DNA of 15,785 bases from Clostridiales bacterium UBA6468 (GTDB lineage: Bacteria; Bacillota; Clostridia; Oscillospirales; Oscillospiraceae), in the NCBI GenBank assembly GCA_002436765.1, contig DJNI01000025.1:260-16044 (forward strand). Direction: 5' to 3'. Positions 1-7,035 of the stretch are shown in pieces. The translations under genes and the position numbers were made by a program. Every line of letters begins with the position of its first letter. The stretch's first letter is position 1. Below the pieces are notes generated by a model that searched no databases, was not told the origin of the DNA, and worked only from the letters and a program-made list of their open reading frames with translations.

Positions 1-138
1 CGCCTGCTGCGGACCATCGTCAAAAAAGTAGTCTGGGACGGCAAAAATGCCTATGTGTACCTGTTTGCGGAGGATGGAGAGGCGGATTTGCCGCCTGTTG
101 AGCAACCTATGTATCCGTCAGGAGAGGATAGCGAATGA
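1..138 (+). CDS. Serine site-specific recombinase, C-terminal end (partial, 5' end outside window)
   Basis: Frame 1 is open from the window edge and encodes 45 residues before a TGA at 136-138, beginning RLLRTIVKKVVWDGKNAY and ending PSGEDSE. The pattern of a basic, hydrophobic helix followed by VVWDG and a short beta strand (VYLFAEDG) is what the C-termini of large resolvase/invertase recombinases of Firmicute phages and skin elements look like. Only this tail is present, so the catalytic serine and DNA-binding domains cannot be checked. The stop codon overlaps the AATGA motif where sigK coding sequence resumes. This is the expected place for the recombinase that excises an element from sigK (SpoIVCA in Bacillus subtilis). 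The family call rests on a short stretch and on the context; the role in sigK rearrangement is inference. Confidence 0.75.
   Translation, partial: RLLRTIVKKVVWDGKNAYVYLFAEDGEADLPPVEQPMYPSGEDSE
134..138 (+). other. Probable crossover core of a skin-like element in sigK (att half-site)
   Basis: AATGA at the point where SigK-like reading (N-E-I-L-M-Y-F-R) begins in frame 2. Upstream of it the same frame gives no SigK residues, and frame 1 encodes the recombinase tail. From memory, the B. subtilis skin element recombines at a short AATGA repeat in the corresponding codons of sigK. The partner site would be at the 5' half of sigK, left of this window. Confidence 0.6.
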
Positions 139-490
139 GATCCTGATGTATTTTCGGGGGCAGAAGAAGAGTGCGCAGGATGTTTCGCTTTCGGATTATA
201 TTGAGACCGGGACCGATGGGGCGGCGCTTTCTTTGATGGATGTGGTCAGCGAGGATGGCGATCTGCTGGAACAGGTGTCTTCCAAGGAAAGCGCGGAACA
301 GCTGCATCAGGCGATTCGTTCCTGCCTGACGGAACAGGAGCGGGAGGTGGTCGTGCTGCGGTATGGACTGAACGGAAAGCCGCCGAAGCGGCAGCGGGAG
401 GTGGCGGTCATTACGGGGATCAGCAGAAGCTATGTATCCAGGATCGAAAAGCGGGCGCTGCAGAAGCTGCGGAAGGAATTGGAGGAATAA
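134..490 (+). CDS. sigK: RNA polymerase sporulation sigma factor SigK, C-terminal half (split gene)
   Basis: This is the 3' half of the late mother-cell sigma factor that directs coat and lysis genes during sporulation. From AAT at 134 the 118 residues start NEILMYFR. A region 3-like stretch follows (DVSLSDYIETGTDG, LSLMDVVSEDGD), and then region 4 with LTEQEREVVVLRYGL, REVAVITGISRSYVSRIEKRAL (helix-turn-helix) and a basic C-terminus. The family is about 230-240 residues long, so about half is missing and regions 1-2 are absent. Upstream codons in this frame (back to an ATG at 47) are antisense to sense, not SigK: they are the recombinase gene in another frame. The fragment has no start or ribosome site of its own, which fits a gene restored only after excision of an intervening element. 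A phage-borne sigma factor is a weaker alternative, because the break falls exactly at the known skin position. Confidence 0.88.
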   Translation, partial: NEILMYFRGQKKSAQDVSLSDYIETGTDGAALSLMDVVSEDGDLLEQVSSKESAEQLHQAIRSCLTEQEREVVVLRYGLNGKPPKRQREVAVITGISRSYVSRIEKRALQKLRKELEE

Positions 491-763
491 TTGGGGCACC
501 GGTGAAAATGGCGGGAGCCGACGGCGAACGCTCTCTCCTGGCGGCTGGTTTCAAAAGCAGGGAAATATTGTGTGTAATTTTCGCTTGGGAATCCTGTGGG
601 CGCGTATGGGCGGGAAGAAATGTCAGCTGCCTGGTCGGAGACGGATTGTTCAGAGAAAACTTTGGATATTATGCGGAGGAGACGGCGGTTGGCGGCTCGC
701 GCGGGTTTTGCAGAGATGGCCGCAGTTGGCTGTTGGGGAGAAAGATTTTTAGGAATTTATTTG
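491..763. other. Leader between sigK and the phage cluster, no recognised gene
   Basis: About 270 bases with no ORF that I recognise. One frame is open from 596 straight into the small terminase gene, with an ATG at 671 that would give a 51-residue N-terminal extension (MRRRRRLAARAGFAEM...). That ATG has no good ribosome site close upstream. A weak promoter-like pair, TTGTTC (646-651) and TATTAT (667-672), is spaced only 15 bases apart. I see no tRNA, repeat or operator. Confidence 0.4.
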
Positions 764-790
764 GTTGCACCTTCGGGTGCAACTTTTTTT
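764..790 (+). terminator. Intrinsic terminator just upstream of the phage cluster
   Basis: A perfect 8-bp stem GTTGCACC / GGTGCAAC closes a TTCG tetraloop and is followed by seven T residues. It ends only 33 bases before the small terminase start codon and reads in the same direction. It could end the sigK transcript, or act as an attenuator for the phage genes. No room is left for a full promoter between it and the first phage gene. Confidence 0.9.
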
Positions 791-823
791 GCCTTCCAGG
801 GTTTGGATGAAAGGGAGGTTGCT

Positions 824-1147
824 ATGGAACGCAGAAGCGTGGAAAGGGAACTGAAGCAGCGGATCCAGACCGGGAAGATCCGGCGGGAGGATGTGACGCG
901 GCGGCTGGCGGAGCTGGCGTTCGGAAAGGCCAACGACTGCGTGCGGCTGGCACTGGAGGATGAGCCGAGGCTGGACAGGCTGGACTTAAGTTTGCTCAGC
1001 GAGGTCAAGCGCAACGACAAGGGGACGGTGGAGATCAAGCTCATTGACCGGTTACAGGCGCTGGAACAGTTGGCGACGGTGGCGGACGAAGAACAGACGG
1101 ATATGGACGACTTTCTGAAGGCGTTGCAGGGCGGCGGGGAGGAATGA
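824..1147 (+). CDS. Phage terminase small subunit-like protein
   Basis: A 107-residue protein, probably the DNA-recognition partner of the packaging motor. An AAGGGAGG ribosome site at 811-818 lies five bases from the ATG at 824, which decides the start although the frame is open further upstream. The N-terminus is basic and helical (MERRSVERELKQRIQTGKI). The middle, KANDCVRLALEDEP, leads into LDLSLLSEVKRNDKGTVEIKLIDRLQALEQLA. This DRLQALEQL end resembles the C-terminal part of PBSX/XtmA-type small terminases, which end with a LYDKLKALE-like helix. The usual N-terminal helix-turn-helix is not evident and the protein is shorter than XtmA. Its stop overlaps the large terminase start (ATGA, 1144-1147), indicating translational coupling. 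The position immediately before the large subunit is the strongest argument for the call. Confidence 0.7.
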   Translation: MERRSVERELKQRIQTGKIRREDVTRRLAELAFGKANDCVRLALEDEPRLDRLDLSLLSEVKRNDKGTVEIKLIDRLQALEQLATVADEEQTDMDDFLKALQGGGEE

Positions 1148-2388
1148 CGGCTTTTTCGCCAAAGCAAAAAACGGTGTTGAGCTGGTGGGCGCCGGGGAAT
1201 CCCCACCGGGGCAAGGAGGCCATCGTGTGCGACGGGGCGGTCCGCTCCGGGAAGACGCTGGCCATGGGGCTGAGCTTCTTCCTGTGGGCCATGAGTTGCT
1301 TTAGCGGCCAGAAGTTCGGCGTCTGCGGCAAGACGATCGCGTCCCTGCGGAGAAATGTGCTGTCGGAGATTCTGCCGAAGCTGGAGGGGCTGGGGGCACA
1401 GTGGAAGGAGAGGCGGACGGATAATCTGCTGACGGTGAAATTTCGGGGGCGGGAAAACCAGTTCTACATCTTCGGCGGGCGGGACGAAAGCTCCGCGAGT
1501 CTGATTCAGGGCATCACCTTTGCCGGGGTGCTGCTGGATGAGGTGGCGCTGATGCCCCGCAGCTTTGTGGAGCAGGCCTGCGCCCGATGCTCCGTTGCCG
1601 GGAGCCGGCTGTGGTTCAACTGCAATCCCGCCGGGCCGGGGCACTGGTTCTACCGGACGTGGATTCTGGAGGCGGAGAAGCGGAACTGCCTGCGCCTCCA
1701 CTTTACCATGGAGGACAACCCCTCCCTGACGCCTGAGATCCGGCAGCGGTATCAGAAGCTGTACACCGGGGTGTTCTACCGGCGCTTTATTCTCGGACAG
1801 TGGGCCCAGGCGGAAGGCCGGGTTTACGACTTTTTCTCCCCGGAAATGGTGGGGAAAGCGCCGGAAAGCTGCGAAAAGTGGTACATCTCCTGCGACTACG
1901 GGACGGTGAATCCCACGTCCATGGGGCTGTGGGGGCTATATGGCGGGGTCTGGTACCGGGTGAAGGAGTTTTACTTCAGTTCCCGGGAGGCGCGGCGGCA
2001 GATGACCGACGAGGAATACGCCCGGGCGCTGGAGGGACTTGCCGGGGGACGGCGGATTTCGGCGGTGATCGTTGACCCCTCGGCGGCCAGCTTCATTGAG
2101 GTTTTGCGGCGGAAGGGTTGGCGGGTACGCAAGGCGGAAAACGACGTGCTCAGCGGCATCCGGCTGACCTCCGATCTGCTGAAGACCGGGAAGATCGTGA
2201 TCTGCGAGGGATGCGCGGACTGCCTGCGGGAGATGGACGAGTACGTCTGGGATTTATCCGGCGGGGGGAAGGACAAGGTGCGCAAGGAGCATGACCACGC
2301 CATGGACGACATGCGGTACTTTGCCGCCACGGTTCTGGGCGAGCGGCAGGAGGGAGTTTCCGCGTGGGCGGTGGAGAGAAGACGCTGA
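1144..2388 (+). CDS. Phage terminase large subunit (PBSX family)
   Basis: ATP-driven DNA packaging motor and headful nuclease, 414 residues, full length for the PBSX/XtmB family. The ATPase domain has Walker A GAVRSGKT at 31-38, Walker B VLLDE at 129-133 (catalytic Glu133) and a coupling motif FNCNPAGPGHW at 158-168. The RNase H-like nuclease domain carries Asp251 in SCDYGTVNPTS, Asp311 in VIVDPSAASF and Asp388/Asp389 in HDHAMDDMRYF, the expected acidic metal ligands. Every key residue is intact, so the gene has not visibly decayed. The start codon overlaps the small terminase stop, and a GGGGAGGA ribosome site lies just before it. The portal gene follows after 43 bases. Confidence 0.95.
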   Translation: MTAFSPKQKTVLSWWAPGNPHRGKEAIVCDGAVRSGKTLAMGLSFFLWAMSCFSGQKFGVCGKTIASLRRNVLSEILPKLEGLGAQWKERRTDNLLTVKFRGRENQFYIFGGRDESSASLIQGITFAGVLLDEVALMPRSFVEQACARCSVAGSRLWFNCNPAGPGHWFYRTWILEAEKRNCLRLHFTMEDNPSLTPEIRQRYQKLYTGVFYRRFILGQWAQAEGRVYDFFSPEMVGKAPESCEKWYISCDYGTVNPTSMGLWGLYGGVWYRVKEFYFSSREARRQMTDEEYARALEGLAGGRRISAVIVDPSAASFIEVLRRKGWRVRKAENDVLSGIRLTSDLLKTGKIVICEGCADCLREMDEYVWDLSGGGKDKVRKEHDHAMDDMRYFAATVLGERQEGVSAWAVERRR

Positions 2389-2431
2389 CGGGATCCGTCA
2401 GGGGGAATATTTGCTTGAAGGGAGCGATTTT

Positions 2432-3592
2432 TTGAAACGGAAGCAGAAGGAAACCGGGGGCGTTGCGGCGGTATGCCAGCTTCGCACCGGGAACACCCAC
2501 CCTTTTGGGGTGATGAAGGGGTTTACGCCCCTGGGCGCCGGGGAGGAACGGATCTACCGGGAGATGCGGGAGGCCATTCCGGTGCTGGACGCGGCGGTGG
2601 CGAAAATGGTACGGCTGTGCGGCGGGTTCGAGGTCAGGTGCCGGGATCGGGAGGCGCAGCACAGGCTCAACGGCTTTTTGCAGATGATGCCCTGCGGCCG
2701 GGGGCAGATGGGCATTGAAAGCTTTTTGAGCGGGTATCTGGACAGTCTGCTGACCTACGGCCGGGCGGTGGGCGAGCTGGTGATCGCCGGGGGAAAGCTG
2801 CGGGCGGTATGCTGGGGAGACGTGACGGCGCTGGAAGCCCAGGAGGGGGAAAATCCCCTGGAAACGGTGCTGTGGGGCACTGACGAGCATGGTCTGCTGC
2901 GGCCGCTCCCCTATCAGCAGCTTCTGCTGTTCACCACCATGAATCCGGAACCGGCGCATCCTTACGGCGTGAGCATGTTCCGGGGGATGCCCTTTCTTGC
3001 GGACATTCTCCTGAAAATCTACAACACCATCGGCGTCAACTGGGAACGCGCCGGGAACATCCGCTACAGTGTCGTCTGCAAGGGCGGCGAAAACCTCGAC
3101 CCGGTGACGGCGCAGGAACGGGGAAAAGCCGTGGCGGCGGAATGGAGCCGGGTCATGGAGGACAACAAGAACGGCACGGTGCGGGATTTCGTGGCCGTGG
3201 GGGATGTGGAGATCAAGGTCATCGGCGGGGAAGCGCCGATTCTGGATTCCGAGACCCCGGTGCGGCAGATTCTGGAGCAGCTGGTGGCGAAAACCGGGCT
3301 GCCGCCCTTTTTACTGGGGCTGAACTGGAGCACCACCGAGCGGATGAGTACCCAGCAGGCGGATTTGCTCACGTCGGAGCTGTGGGCGCTGCGGCGGACG
3401 GTGGAGCCTGCCATGCGGAAGATCTGTCAGACCTATCTTGCCCTGGAGGGGCTGGACAACCGGGTGGAGATCGAATGGGACGACATCAGCCTGCAGGATA
3501 TCACGCAGGAGGCGCAGGCGGCGCTTTACCGGGCGCAGGCGGAAAAGTGTCTGGCGGAAGCGTCCGCGGACGCCCAAAACAATAATGCTTGA
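2432..3592 (+). CDS. Phage portal protein
   Basis: Forms the dodecameric ring at one capsid vertex through which the terminase pumps DNA. The start chosen is a TTG at 2432, with AAGGGAG nine bases upstream, giving 386 residues. The frame is open back to 2291 inside the terminase gene, but those residues do not look like portal. Recognisable portal features are YREMREAIPVLDAAVAKMVRLCGG near the N-terminus, YLDSLLTYGRAVGELVI, PYGVSMFRGMPFLADILLKIYNTIGVNWERAGN (crown/stem region), ILDSETPVRQILEQLVAKTGLPPFLLGLNWSTTERMSTQQAD, and a late IEWDDISLQDITQEAQAALYRAQAE helix. The length is slightly below SPP1/HK97-type portals but complete from end to end. It lies between terminase and prohead protease, as expected. 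Confidence 0.88.
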   Translation: MKRKQKETGGVAAVCQLRTGNTHPFGVMKGFTPLGAGEERIYREMREAIPVLDAAVAKMVRLCGGFEVRCRDREAQHRLNGFLQMMPCGRGQMGIESFLSGYLDSLLTYGRAVGELVIAGGKLRAVCWGDVTALEAQEGENPLETVLWGTDEHGLLRPLPYQQLLLFTTMNPEPAHPYGVSMFRGMPFLADILLKIYNTIGVNWERAGNIRYSVVCKGGENLDPVTAQERGKAVAAEWSRVMEDNKNGTVRDFVAVGDVEIKVIGGEAPILDSETPVRQILEQLVAKTGLPPFLLGLNWSTTERMSTQQADLLTSELWALRRTVEPAMRKICQTYLALEGLDNRVEIEWDDISLQDITQEAQAALYRAQAEKCLAEASADAQNNNA

Positions 3593-3606
3593 ATGGAGGA
3601 ACCGGC

Positions 3607-4503
3607 ATGGAAATCAACAAGGCGGCGCAGGCCGCAAGCAGCGGCGCGCCTACGGCGGTACAGCTGGAGGCCATCAACAATCTGGCCAAGGCGCATCTGA
3701 CGGCCCAGCAGGTTTATGTGTTCTCCCTGCGGCTGTGCGACGATCAGGTAGACCGGGATTTTGAGCGCTTCGACAACGCCGCGCTCCCCGGGCTTGCCAA
3801 GCTGTTCATCGGCAAGACGGGGATCGTTGACCACAAGTGGAGCAGCGACAAGCAGGTGGCGCGTATCTTCCGGACCGAGGTGGTTCGGGAGGACGGCGCG
3901 GAATTTATCAAGGCATGGGCGTACATCCGCCGGGGGGAGGCCAACGACGAGATCATTGCCGACATCGAGGCGGGGATCAAGAAGGAGGTATCCGTGGGGT
4001 GCGCCATGGGGCGCTCCGTCTGCTCCGTCTGCGGCAGCGATTACGGCTCCTGCGGGCATCGGAAGGGCGAGAGCTACGACGGACAGATCTGCTGCGCCAT
4101 TTTGCAGGAGCCGATGGACGCCTACGAATTTTCCTTCGTGGCCGTCCCGGCGCAGCGGGAGGCCGGGGTGCTGAAGGGGCTGGGCTGCGGAAAGCCCAAG
4201 CTCAAGGCGCTGGCCGACGAATTCGGCGCTCAGGCGGAATACCGGGCGCTGTATCAGCAGGCGGAGCTGGGGAAGCGCTACCAGAAGGAGCTGGAGGACA
4301 GCATCGTGCGTCTGGGACTGTCCCTGGAGCTGGGGGTGGAAGCGCCGGTGCTGCGGAGCATCGCCAAGACCGCTGCGGCGGAGGATCTGATCAAGCTCAA
4401 GTCGGCGCTGGAGGAGCGGCTGGCGGAGAGTATGCCGCTTACGACCCAGCTGGGCGGCTGCCGGGGGAAAGAGGAAAAAGTGGAAAGTGGGTTCCTGATT
4501 TAG
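3607..4503 (+). CDS. Prohead protease with zinc-knuckle insert and scaffold-like C-terminus
   Basis: Herpes/HK97-type capsid maturation protease of 298 residues. The ATG at 3607 has GGAGGA six bases upstream; an earlier in-frame ATG at 3589 overlaps the portal gene and lacks a site. The catalytic His76 is in GIVDHKWS and Ser129 in KKEVSVGC, 53 residues apart, close to the spacing in HK97 gp4; a further conserved block DAYEFSFVAVPAQ is at 171-183. Between them lies CSVCG...CGH, with Cys139, Cys142, Cys149 and His151 placed like a zinc knuckle. Residues from about 200 on are rich in Glu, Lys, Leu and Ala (EYRALYQQAELGKRYQKELE) and probably form a helical scaffold that is cleaved off during maturation. 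No separate scaffold gene is present, which supports a protease-scaffold fusion. Confidence 0.82.
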   Translation: MEINKAAQAASSGAPTAVQLEAINNLAKAHLTAQQVYVFSLRLCDDQVDRDFERFDNAALPGLAKLFIGKTGIVDHKWSSDKQVARIFRTEVVREDGAEFIKAWAYIRRGEANDEIIADIEAGIKKEVSVGCAMGRSVCSVCGSDYGSCGHRKGESYDGQICCAILQEPMDAYEFSFVAVPAQREAGVLKGLGCGKPKLKALADEFGAQAEYRALYQQAELGKRYQKELEDSIVRLGLSLELGVEAPVLRSIAKTAAAEDLIKLKSALEERLAESMPLTTQLGGCRGKEEKVESGFLI

Positions 4504-4574
4504 GAAGCCGGTAAGGCTCTGGTGCGGCGCGGGGCTTTGCGTTTTGGAAATTGCCGCGATACATCATAGGTTCT

Positions 4575-4588
4575 CCGGCGAAGGCCGG
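4575..4588 (+). other. Short hairpin in the capsid gene leader
   Basis: CCGGC, GAAG loop, GCCGG, with no T-run, in the 115-base gap before the capsid gene. This is the largest gap in the cluster. It could stabilise or segment the mRNA for the abundant capsid protein; that is a guess. Confidence 0.3.
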
Positions 4589-4618
4589 CAGCCATAAATT
4601 TACTTGGGAGGATATCAA

Positions 4619-5644
4619 ATGGGTTATGACAATCTGAAACTGGAAAAGGGTATGTACCGGCAGGAGGGTATGAACTTTACCCAGGTGCTGGAATCTCTGG
4701 ACCCCAGCGAAAACTATCGGGGTACCGCGCTGGAGGGCACCGACGCCTTTCAGCGGCAGCTGAAGCGCTTCGGCATCCGTGCCAAGGGGGCGGGTTCTTC
4801 CCCCGTGGAGAAGTTCTTCCGCACCATGGATTCCGCTGTGCTGTTCCCTGAGTATATTGCCCGCACCGTCCGGCAGGGCATGGAGGAAAACGACATCCTG
4901 CCTGCCATCACCGCTACCACCACCGTTATCGACGCCATGGACTACCGCTCCATCTACTCCGTTCCCGCCGATGCGGACAAGGAGCTGAAGGATGTGGAGG
5001 AGGGCGCGTCCATCCCCGAGACCGAGGTGAAGACCAAGGAGCATCTGGTGCAGCTGAGCAAACGGGGCAGAATGCTGGTGGCGTCCTACGAGGCCATCCG
5101 CTTCCAGAAGCTGGATCTGTTCGGCGTGATGCTGCGGCAGATCGGCGCCCACATCCAGAAGCAGCAGCTGGCCGATGCGGTGGAGGTGCTGATCTCCGGC
5201 GACGGCAACGAGAACGCCGCCACCCAGTACACCATCGGCACCAGCCCCATCTCCGGCACCAAGGGAACCCTTGCCTACGACCAGCTGGTGGAGTTCTGGG
5301 GGCAGTTTGACCCCTACACCATGAACACCATCCTCTGCTCCACCGCAACCATGACCGATATGCTGAAAATCTCCGAATTGCAGAATCCCCTCACCGGTCT
5401 GAACTTCCAGGGCACCGGCAAGCTCAGCACCCCTCTGGGCGCACAGCTGCACCGCACCTCCGCCGTGTCCGACGGCGTGATCATCGGTCTGGACAACCGG
5501 TATGCTCTGGAGCTGGTTCGTGCCGGCGACGTGCTGGTGGAGTACGACAAGCTCATTGACCGGCAGCTGGAGCGGGCGGCCATTACCTCCATTTCCGGCT
5601 TCGGCAAAATCTGCGACGGCGCGTCCTGCGTGCTGAACGTATGA
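4619..5644 (+). CDS. Phage major capsid protein (HK97 fold)
   Basis: Capsid shell subunit, 341 residues. GGGAGG at 4606-4611 lies seven bases before the ATG at 4619; the in-frame ATG at 4604 overlaps that site and is rejected. The N-terminal arm (residues 1 to about 60) is charged and helical. The HK97-like core follows: VEKFFRTMDSAVLFPEYIARTVRQGMEEN, then ASIPETEVKTKEHLVQLSKRGRMLVASYEAIRFQKLDLFGVMLRQIGAHIQKQQLADAVEVLISGDGN (E-loop and spine helix), and later VSDGVIIGLDNRYALELV and VLVEYDKLIDRQLERAAITSISGFGKI near the C-terminus. The order after portal and protease is canonical. Codon use is more uniform (CTG, ACC, TTC, GGC) than in its neighbours, as is common for a highly expressed gene. 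The stop overlaps the next start (ATGA). Confidence 0.9.
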   Translation: MGYDNLKLEKGMYRQEGMNFTQVLESLDPSENYRGTALEGTDAFQRQLKRFGIRAKGAGSSPVEKFFRTMDSAVLFPEYIARTVRQGMEENDILPAITATTTVIDAMDYRSIYSVPADADKELKDVEEGASIPETEVKTKEHLVQLSKRGRMLVASYEAIRFQKLDLFGVMLRQIGAHIQKQQLADAVEVLISGDGNENAATQYTIGTSPISGTKGTLAYDQLVEFWGQFDPYTMNTILCSTATMTDMLKISELQNPLTGLNFQGTGKLSTPLGAQLHRTSAVSDGVIIGLDNRYALELVRAGDVLVEYDKLIDRQLERAAITSISGFGKICDGASCVLNV

Positions 5645-6003
5645 CGCTGACGGAACAGGTTTTTGCCCAGGCGGCGCTGCTGGCGGGGGAGCTGGACGGG
5701 CGGCAGACGAATCTGCTGCGGCTGCTGTGCGGCGCGTCCGCTTCCTCCCTGACGGCGCGGCTGCGGGAGGGACTGACGCCGGAGGACTGCAAGGCGGATT
5801 TCATCGCCGCGGCCAGCCTGCTGGCGTTGGCGCAGCTGAACGGCGTGGACGACGACGCCCGGGTGGAGGAGTTCAAGGCCGGGGATCTGACGGTGAAGCA
5901 GGGGAGCAAGAATCGGGATGCGGCTTCCCAGTGCCTGCAGCGTCAGGCGGAGCTGGTAATCGCGCCATATCTCAAAGACGGCTTTTCCTTCCGGGGGGTC
6001 TGA
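5641..6003 (+). CDS. Head-tail connector protein (gp6-like adaptor)
   Basis: A 120-residue, mainly helical protein starting at an ATG that overlaps the capsid stop codon by four bases. It begins MTLTEQVFAQAALLAGELDGRQTNLLRLLCGAS, continues with a DFIAAASLLALAQLNG helix and ends with ASQCLQRQAELVIAPYLKDGFSFRGV. Length, helical content and position right after the major capsid gene match the gp6/gp15-type adaptors that sit below the portal ring. The sequence itself is not diagnostic to me, so the call leans on gene order. Confidence 0.6.
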   Translation: MTLTEQVFAQAALLAGELDGRQTNLLRLLCGASASSLTARLREGLTPEDCKADFIAAASLLALAQLNGVDDDARVEEFKAGDLTVKQGSKNRDAASQCLQRQAELVIAPYLKDGFSFRGV

Positions 6004-6004
6004 T

Positions 6005-6349
6005 ATGCGGGGAATGGTTGAGAGAATCATCTCCCAGTACGGTACGGATATGACGCTTACCAGCGGCACTGAGACGAAAACCGTCCGGGCTTTCTTCCGG
6101 GCGGTGAACGCCAAAAGCTGGCAGAGCATGGAAAGCGAGGCGACGCTCCTGGGAGAGATCTCCCGGGGGCAGTACGCCTACATCGGCCCCGTCGACGCCC
6201 GGGTGCGGGAGGGGGATACGCTGAATCTGGGGGATAAGACGTATCTGTTCCGGCGGGCGGAGCTTTACTACTACCGCAATCAGCCGGTCTACCAGTGGGG
6301 GCTGTGCGTGGAGAAGGGTGTGAACGATACTTGGGCATCTCAATCCTAG
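6005..6349 (+). CDS. Head-closure / head-tail joining protein
   Basis: A 114-residue protein one base after the previous stop. It looks beta-rich: YGTDMTLTSGTETKTVRAFFRAVN, then SEATLLGEISRGQYAYIGPVDARVREGDTLNLGDKTYLFRRAELYYYRNQPVYQWGLCVE. The pattern of a short barrel with a GDxLxxxxxxYxxxRxEx(Y) end resembles head-closure proteins of siphophages and myophages (HK97 gp7 / SPP1 gp16 types). The 3' end overlaps the next gene's TTG start by 19 bases. Position second after the capsid gene supports the role. Confidence 0.6.
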   Translation: MRGMVERIISQYGTDMTLTSGTETKTVRAFFRAVNAKSWQSMESEATLLGEISRGQYAYIGPVDARVREGDTLNLGDKTYLFRRAELYYYRNQPVYQWGLCVEKGVNDTWASQS

Positions 6350-7035
6350 AGCTGGTGCTGCGGCGGCTGCGGGAGGCGAAGTTCACGGCGGACGTGGCCT
6401 TCCCCGGCCAGAAGTTCCCGCAGATCACGAAGCCTGTGGCGGCCGTCCACATTGAGAAGGTGGACAGAGCCAACATGACGGTGACGGTGGAGGTCAACAT
6501 CATCTGCCCTGCCGCCACGGGCGGCACCGCCTGCGAGGTGGAGGCGCTCCGGGCGACGGAAATCCTGCGCTGGTCGGGGGCCGTGTGCGTGCAGAACGGA
6601 TGCACCTACGACGGGATCAGCCAGGTGTACGTGGTGGCGGTGCTGGCGACCTTTACCTGCGTGACGGAGGCAAGCAAGTGCAGCCTCGGCCCCGGATTCC
6701 GGGCGTACATCAACGACGTCGTTCAGCCCAACGCCGTCGCCTTTTCCGAGGAAGAGGTACCGGGGGTTCAGGCGGAATATGTGATGGGGGAGTCGGCTCC
6801 CGCGGGCGCCAGTCAGGGAAGCAGCCTGTGGCACATTCAGCTGGAGGAGCTGTTCCCCGCCGGTACGCCGGAAAAGGCGGAGCCGGTGGGGGCGTTTACG
6901 CTGGAAATTTCCACGGACGTCAAGACGGAGCAGTATTATCACTGCCGATGGACGTCCGTCAAGCGGGAATTTTCCAGAGAGGGCCTGCGGAAAACCCGGA
7001 AGGGCATCGCCATGCTGCGGCAGGAGGAAGAATAA
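6331..7035 (+). CDS. Neck or tail protein of unknown family (possibly two domains)
   Basis: I do not recognise this 234-residue protein. The chosen start is TTG at 6331 (MGISILELVLRRLREAKF) with GAGAAGGG 12 bases upstream; the frame is open from 6295. The first ~110 residues begin with an amphipathic helix followed by beta strands containing several Cys (IICPAATGG, AVCVQNGCTYDG, TFTCVTEASKC); a helix then beta sheet of this size suits a tail-terminator or tail-completion protein. The second half (GFRAYINDVVQPNAVAF..., SSLWHIQLEELFPAG..., FTLEISTDVKTEQYYHCRWTSVKREFSREGLRKTRKGIAM) is beta-rich with a basic C-terminal helix and could be a tube-like or hub-like domain. A fusion of two adjacent neck and tail functions is possible. 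It is followed immediately by the next gene (GTG right after TAA). Confidence 0.5.
   Translation: MGISILELVLRRLREAKFTADVAFPGQKFPQITKPVAAVHIEKVDRANMTVTVEVNIICPAATGGTACEVEALRATEILRWSGAVCVQNGCTYDGISQVYVVAVLATFTCVTEASKCSLGPGFRAYINDVVQPNAVAFSEEEVPGVQAEYVMGESAPAGASQGSSLWHIQLEELFPAGTPEKAEPVGAFTLEISTDVKTEQYYHCRWTSVKREFSREGLRKTRKGIAMLRQEEE

Noticed and set aside
47..133. N-terminal 29 codons of the open frame leading into sigK (MPMCTCLRRMERR...)
   Set aside because: This is the recombinase gene read out of frame; SigK similarity begins only at 134.
757..1701. 314-codon minus-strand frame over the terminase genes
   Set aside because: Pro/Arg/Ser-rich antisense translation with no start signal; terminase motifs are on the plus strand.
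2291..2431. Longer portal protein start at ATG 2291
   Set aside because: Lies inside the large terminase gene with no ribosome site; TTG 2432 has a good one and gives a normal portal N-terminus.
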